Shown: positions 42,915 to 45,317 of the stretch, in pieces
How the letters are laid out: each line of letters starts with the position of its first letter
How positions within the stretch are numbered: position 1 is the stretch's first letter
Source: an uncultured Treponema sp.
GTDB taxonomy: Bacteria; Spirochaetota; Spirochaetia; Treponematales; Treponemataceae
Direction of reading: 5' to 3'
Assembly: GCA_937900125.1 (NCBI GenBank)
Contig: CALCEK010000276.1
Location: forward strand, 1 to 45,317
Length of the DNA: 45,317 nucleotides
Translations under genes and position numbers: made by a program
Notes under the pieces: generated by a model
Seen by the model: only the letters and a program-made list of their open reading frames with translations
Databases searched by the model: none
What the model was told of the DNA's origin: nothing

Positions 42915-44045
42915 TTAAGGAATTGAAATGACTACTTTTGCCATACAAATATCTATTACATTGTCAGAGCTATCATAGACATAGCAGGTTATGGTATATG
43001 TGCCACTTCCACGGCTATAACTAATTGGAATCTCCTCGCTATTTGAAGTTTCACCCAAACATTCAGTTTTATTTATATACCACTCAAATTTACTAGCACT
43101 AGAATTCCAAGCCGCCAAAGATATAGCCTCAGAACTTGGAGAAGACCAAATGCTTGTGCCATTAGAAGTAATGGAACTTTCTATATACCCATAAGGATTC
43201 CACAGTGCATACAAGTGCAAATCGCCATACAGTGCAACAGTCTGACCATCAGAATAAAGGAAATACCCAGAAGAATCCGACCAGCCCCCAAATGTATAGC
43301 CGTCATGAGAAAAAGTATTTGTCCTCAAAGTAATTTGCTCTTCAGTGTTGACCGTCTGAGTCTCCACAGAAGAATCAAAATTGTCATGAAAATATATGGT
43401 AGATGTTTCTGCAAGCCAATAGGCATAAAGTGTAAGCGAAGAACCTTGTATGGAAAATAAGTTAATATCACTTGCCTCATCTGCGTATTTTATATCTGTA
43501 TCGCCTGAATTTTTAAGCCAACCTCTAAACTTATACCCCGACCGCGTAAAAGAATTCGCTGGTAAAGTGAACGTTGAATCATATTCGCAAGTAAGAGTAG
43601 TCATTTCACCCGCTCCACCATTTGCGTCAAATTTTACATAATAGGTAATCGGCTTCCAAGAACTTGCATAAAAGTCAGCGTCTTGCGGAATAACTGTAAC
43701 AGATTCCACAAGACCTGCGTCATTTATTTTCACTGTTGAAGGGATTTCTTCTTCGTCATCGGTGCTATCTGGATTTTTCCAATAAACCCAGCCCGTTGCG
43801 TAATATCCCTGTTTTAGCGAGCCAGAGCCGTCATTTGCTTCTGGGAACAAATCGCCTATTGAATATGATTCTCCGATTTTATATGAGGAATCTACAAGGG
43901 CTGACGAAGAATCTTTTTCCTTATAAAAGCGATAATTTGAACTTAGCTCATCTCTGATTTCTTCGCCCAAATTTTCACAGGAAAAATTCAAAGTTATTAA
44001 AAGAAGGCTCAATGCAATTTTGTACAAACATTTTTTCATTTCCAT
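42915..44045 (-). CDS. Lipoprotein with InlB-type (Listeria-Bacteroides) repeats
   Basis: 376 residues. MEMKKCLYKIALSLLLITLNFSC is a lipoprotein signal, cysteine at 23. Then three beta-grasp-like repeats: a degenerate one ending in DADFYASSW (about residues 80-132), then YYVKFDANGGAGEMTTL to LTLYAYW, then TIYFHDNF to LHLYALW, with the GYxFxGW motif in the last two. A final Ig-like domain (SLAAWNSSASKFEWYINKTE to DICMAKVVISI) may bind ligands. Such proteins sit on the cell surface; partners are unknown. The start follows GGAGGTTTAA. It is nine bases after the upstream OMP gene, so the two probably form one operon. Confidence 0.85.
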   Translation of the reverse strand: MEMKKCLYKIALSLLLITLNFSCENLGEEIRDELSSNYRFYKEKDSSSALVDSSYKIGESYSIGDLFPEANDGSGSLKQGYYATGWVYWKNPDSTDDEEEIPSTVKINDAGLVESVTVIPQDADFYASSWKPITYYVKFDANGGAGEMTTLTCEYDSTFTLPANSFTRSGYKFRGWLKNSGDTDIKYADEASDINLFSIQGSSLTLYAYWLAETSTIYFHDNFDSSVETQTVNTEEQITLRTNTFSHDGYTFGGWSDSSGYFLYSDGQTVALYGDLHLYALWNPYGYIESSITSNGTSIWSSPSSEAISLAAWNSSASKFEWYINKTECLGETSNSEEIPISYSRGSGTYTITCYVYDSSDNVIDICMAKVVISIP

Positions 44046-44054
44046 TTAAACCTC

Positions 44055-45317
44055 CTACAATCTAAGCCCTATACTAAAATATGGTGTAATAATTCCAGTT
44101 GGCATTCCTTGAATCATATAATGCGCAAAGTCAGCCCCAACTTCCACAGCAACAAATTTAGCAGGAACCCAAAAAAACGAAACTCCTGCCATTCCAACAG
44201 GAATAAATGTAAACGTTGTAGAAATCACCTTATCTTCGCGATAATAAGTGGGTGTATAACTACCAGATTTTGTCACGCCAGAAAGTCCACCACCTAATTT
44301 TGCAGAAACAAAAAAATTGTCAGCTAAAAATCTATGCTGATAAACGGCTTCCAAACCAAAAGTCAAAAATTCCACGTGCATAAAATAAAAATCATTTAAG
44401 TTAGAAAATCTTTGGTAATGCCCCAAAAGTTCAAGTCCTAAACGCTGATTTTCCCACTTTTTTGGAAAAAACAAAAATCGCGTTTCAAGCGCAAGCCCTA
44501 CAGGCGCAACATATTTTGAAAGCGTTCCGTCATAAAGCGAAATTGAAGGCCCAATTCCAGCGGTAAAAAAGACATCTTTTGGCTCGTAAGGCTTGCGCGG
44601 TTCTTTTGGCTCCTTCCATTTGACATTTTCTCCACTTTTGTCAGAATCGGGTTTTTTAGCGGCATATTCTTTCCAATATTCCGCAGAAGGTGGCTCGTTT
44701 GGAACGACATTTTCGCCTTTTTCGTCAGCGGGAGGCTTTGCAGCCGCATAAGCTTTCCACTTTTTGCGTTCTTCTTCGGCTTTACGTTCGGCTTCTGCCC
44801 GTGCTTCCGCTTCTATTTCTTCTTGCGATTTTTCGGGTGTTTTTTTTGTAGAAGGATTTTCTTGAACTTCAATTACATCGGATTCTGTAGAAAGTCCACC
44901 TGGGTTTGTTATGCGGACTCTCCATTTTCCAGGGGGAATATCGGAAAATTCAACTTTTACAGAACCATCTTCATCTTCTTTTACTTCTCCATAAATTGGT
45001 TCGGCAATAAGTTCAATTTTACTTTCTTCCGTTAAACCAGAGAGGTCTAATGCCAATTCAAGCGTTCCTTTTTCATCAGTTACAGAGGCTTCAGGAACTG
45101 TAGATGAAATTTCTGGTTTTACCGCTTTAAGAACCTCAAAGTTTTCCCAAGAGCTAACCGCCGTTTGTCGCCCCAAAAAGTCAAAAACATATACTCTATA
45201 ACGGTATTTTCCTGGAGGAAGATTCACCTCCATAAATGAATTAGTTGTTCTAAATTCTTGAGTTTTAGAATCTTCCAAATTTTGCAATTCAACGCGATAC
45301 TCAAAAGCGCCTGCGTC
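44055..45317 (-). CDS. Outer-membrane beta-barrel protein, 5' end outside window
   Basis: At least 420 residues, open to the right edge, so the start is missing. Residues 1-75 have Ig-like segments (PPGKYRYRVYVFDFLGR), followed by another (IPPGKWRVRITNPGGLS). A charged, alanine-rich linker (residues 140-240: EEIEAEARAEAERKAEEE) contains a repeated WKxYAAxKP unit. The last 170 residues (VFFTAGIGPSISLYDG to PYFSIGLRL) are a beta barrel with alternating aromatic strands and end in a strand, as in outer-membrane proteins. The linker may cross the periplasm or wrap peptidoglycan. Its operon includes the InlB-repeat lipoprotein. Confidence 0.8.
   Translation of the reverse strand, partial: DAGAFEYRVELQNLEDSKTQEFRTTNSFMEVNLPPGKYRYRVYVFDFLGRQTAVSSWENFEVLKAVKPEISSTVPEASVTDEKGTLELALDLSGLTEESKIELIAEPIYGEVKEDEDGSVKVEFSDIPPGKWRVRITNPGGLSTESDVIEVQENPSTKKTPEKSQEEIEAEARAEAERKAEEERKKWKAYAAAKPPADEKGENVVPNEPPSAEYWKEYAAKKPDSDKSGENVKWKEPKEPRKPYEPKDVFFTAGIGPSISLYDGTLSKYVAPVGLALETRFLFFPKKWENQRLGLELLGHYQRFSNLNDFYFMHVEFLTFGLEAVYQHRFLADNFFVSAKLGGGLSGVTKSGSYTPTYYREDKVISTTFTFIPVGMAGVSFFWVPAKFVAVEVGADFAHYMIQGMPTGIITPYFSIGLRL
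44610..44766 (-). repeat. Duplicated coding unit in the OMP linker
   Basis: The linker holds two copies of about 25 residues: KWKAYAAAKPPADEKGENV (about 44766-44700) and YWKEYAAKKPDSDKSGENV (about 44683-44620). They share W-K-x-Y-A-A-x-K-P and G-E-N-V. Confidence 0.7.

Noticed and set aside
1..45317. tRNA, rRNA and insertion sequences
   Set aside because: No cloverleaf with a T-arm (GTTCRA) motif, rRNA-like stretch or transposase pattern was seen; absence is by eye only and small ncRNAs cannot be excluded.

Overview
This window looks like part of a chromosome from a Treponema-like spirochaete. That is inferred from the gene content (a lone acyl-CoA carboxyltransferase, an Rsm22-type methyltransferase, many lipoproteins, a low-GC genome rich in A/T homopolymers) and was not tested by any search. 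There are no rRNA or tRNA genes, no CRISPR array and no recognisable insertion sequence. Almost every base is coding, and no gap exceeds about 290 bases.

Region 1 (1-11.9 kb) is a surface-glycan locus on the + strand. It holds a glycosyltransferase cut by the left edge, a second GT4 enzyme, two tandem paralogous GT2 enzymes, an NAD-dependent epimerase, and the GDP-L-fucose pair gmd and fcl. Accessory genes are scattered through it: three different P-loop ATPases (one AAA type, one DUF234 type, one DUF4143 type) and a hicBA toxin-antitoxin pair whose toxin gene carries a nonsense codon. Two poly-G tracts sit at the 3' ends of glycosyltransferase genes, directly before the next start codon. A palindromic repeat is inserted in frame in the epimerase gene.

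Region 2 (12-23.8 kb) is mostly housekeeping: ptsI (apparently leaderless, with an inverted repeat over its promoter), der, a MerR-like regulator, an Rsm22-like methyltransferase, a convergent long-chain acyl-CoA synthetase, a LacI-family regulator with its own candidate operator, a membrane protein with a kinase-like N-terminal half, and a biotin-dependent carboxyltransferase subunit.

Region 3 (23.9-38.5 kb, all - strand) is the most unusual part. It is one unbroken run of eleven overlapping or closely spaced genes. It begins with a reduced type II secretion system (gspD, gspE, gspF, gspG, then small pseudopilin-like and bitopic membrane proteins), continues with two small lipoproteins and a clostripain-family (C11) lipoprotein, and ends with a giant RHS/YD-repeat protein carrying a C39-like cysteine-peptidase domain at its C-terminus. 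The two distal cargo-like genes are each separated from their signal peptide by a single-base frame break. For the C11 gene the break is at a run of nine A, which suggests on/off switching. My proposal is that this operon is a dedicated export apparatus plus its secreted or surface cargo.

Region 4 (38.6-45.3 kb) holds hisC (also apparently leaderless) and a YfcE-like phosphodiesterase on the + strand. On the - strand are a SUMF1-domain protein coupled to a CorA-family transporter, an InlB-type repeat lipoprotein, and an outer-membrane beta-barrel protein cut by the right edge.
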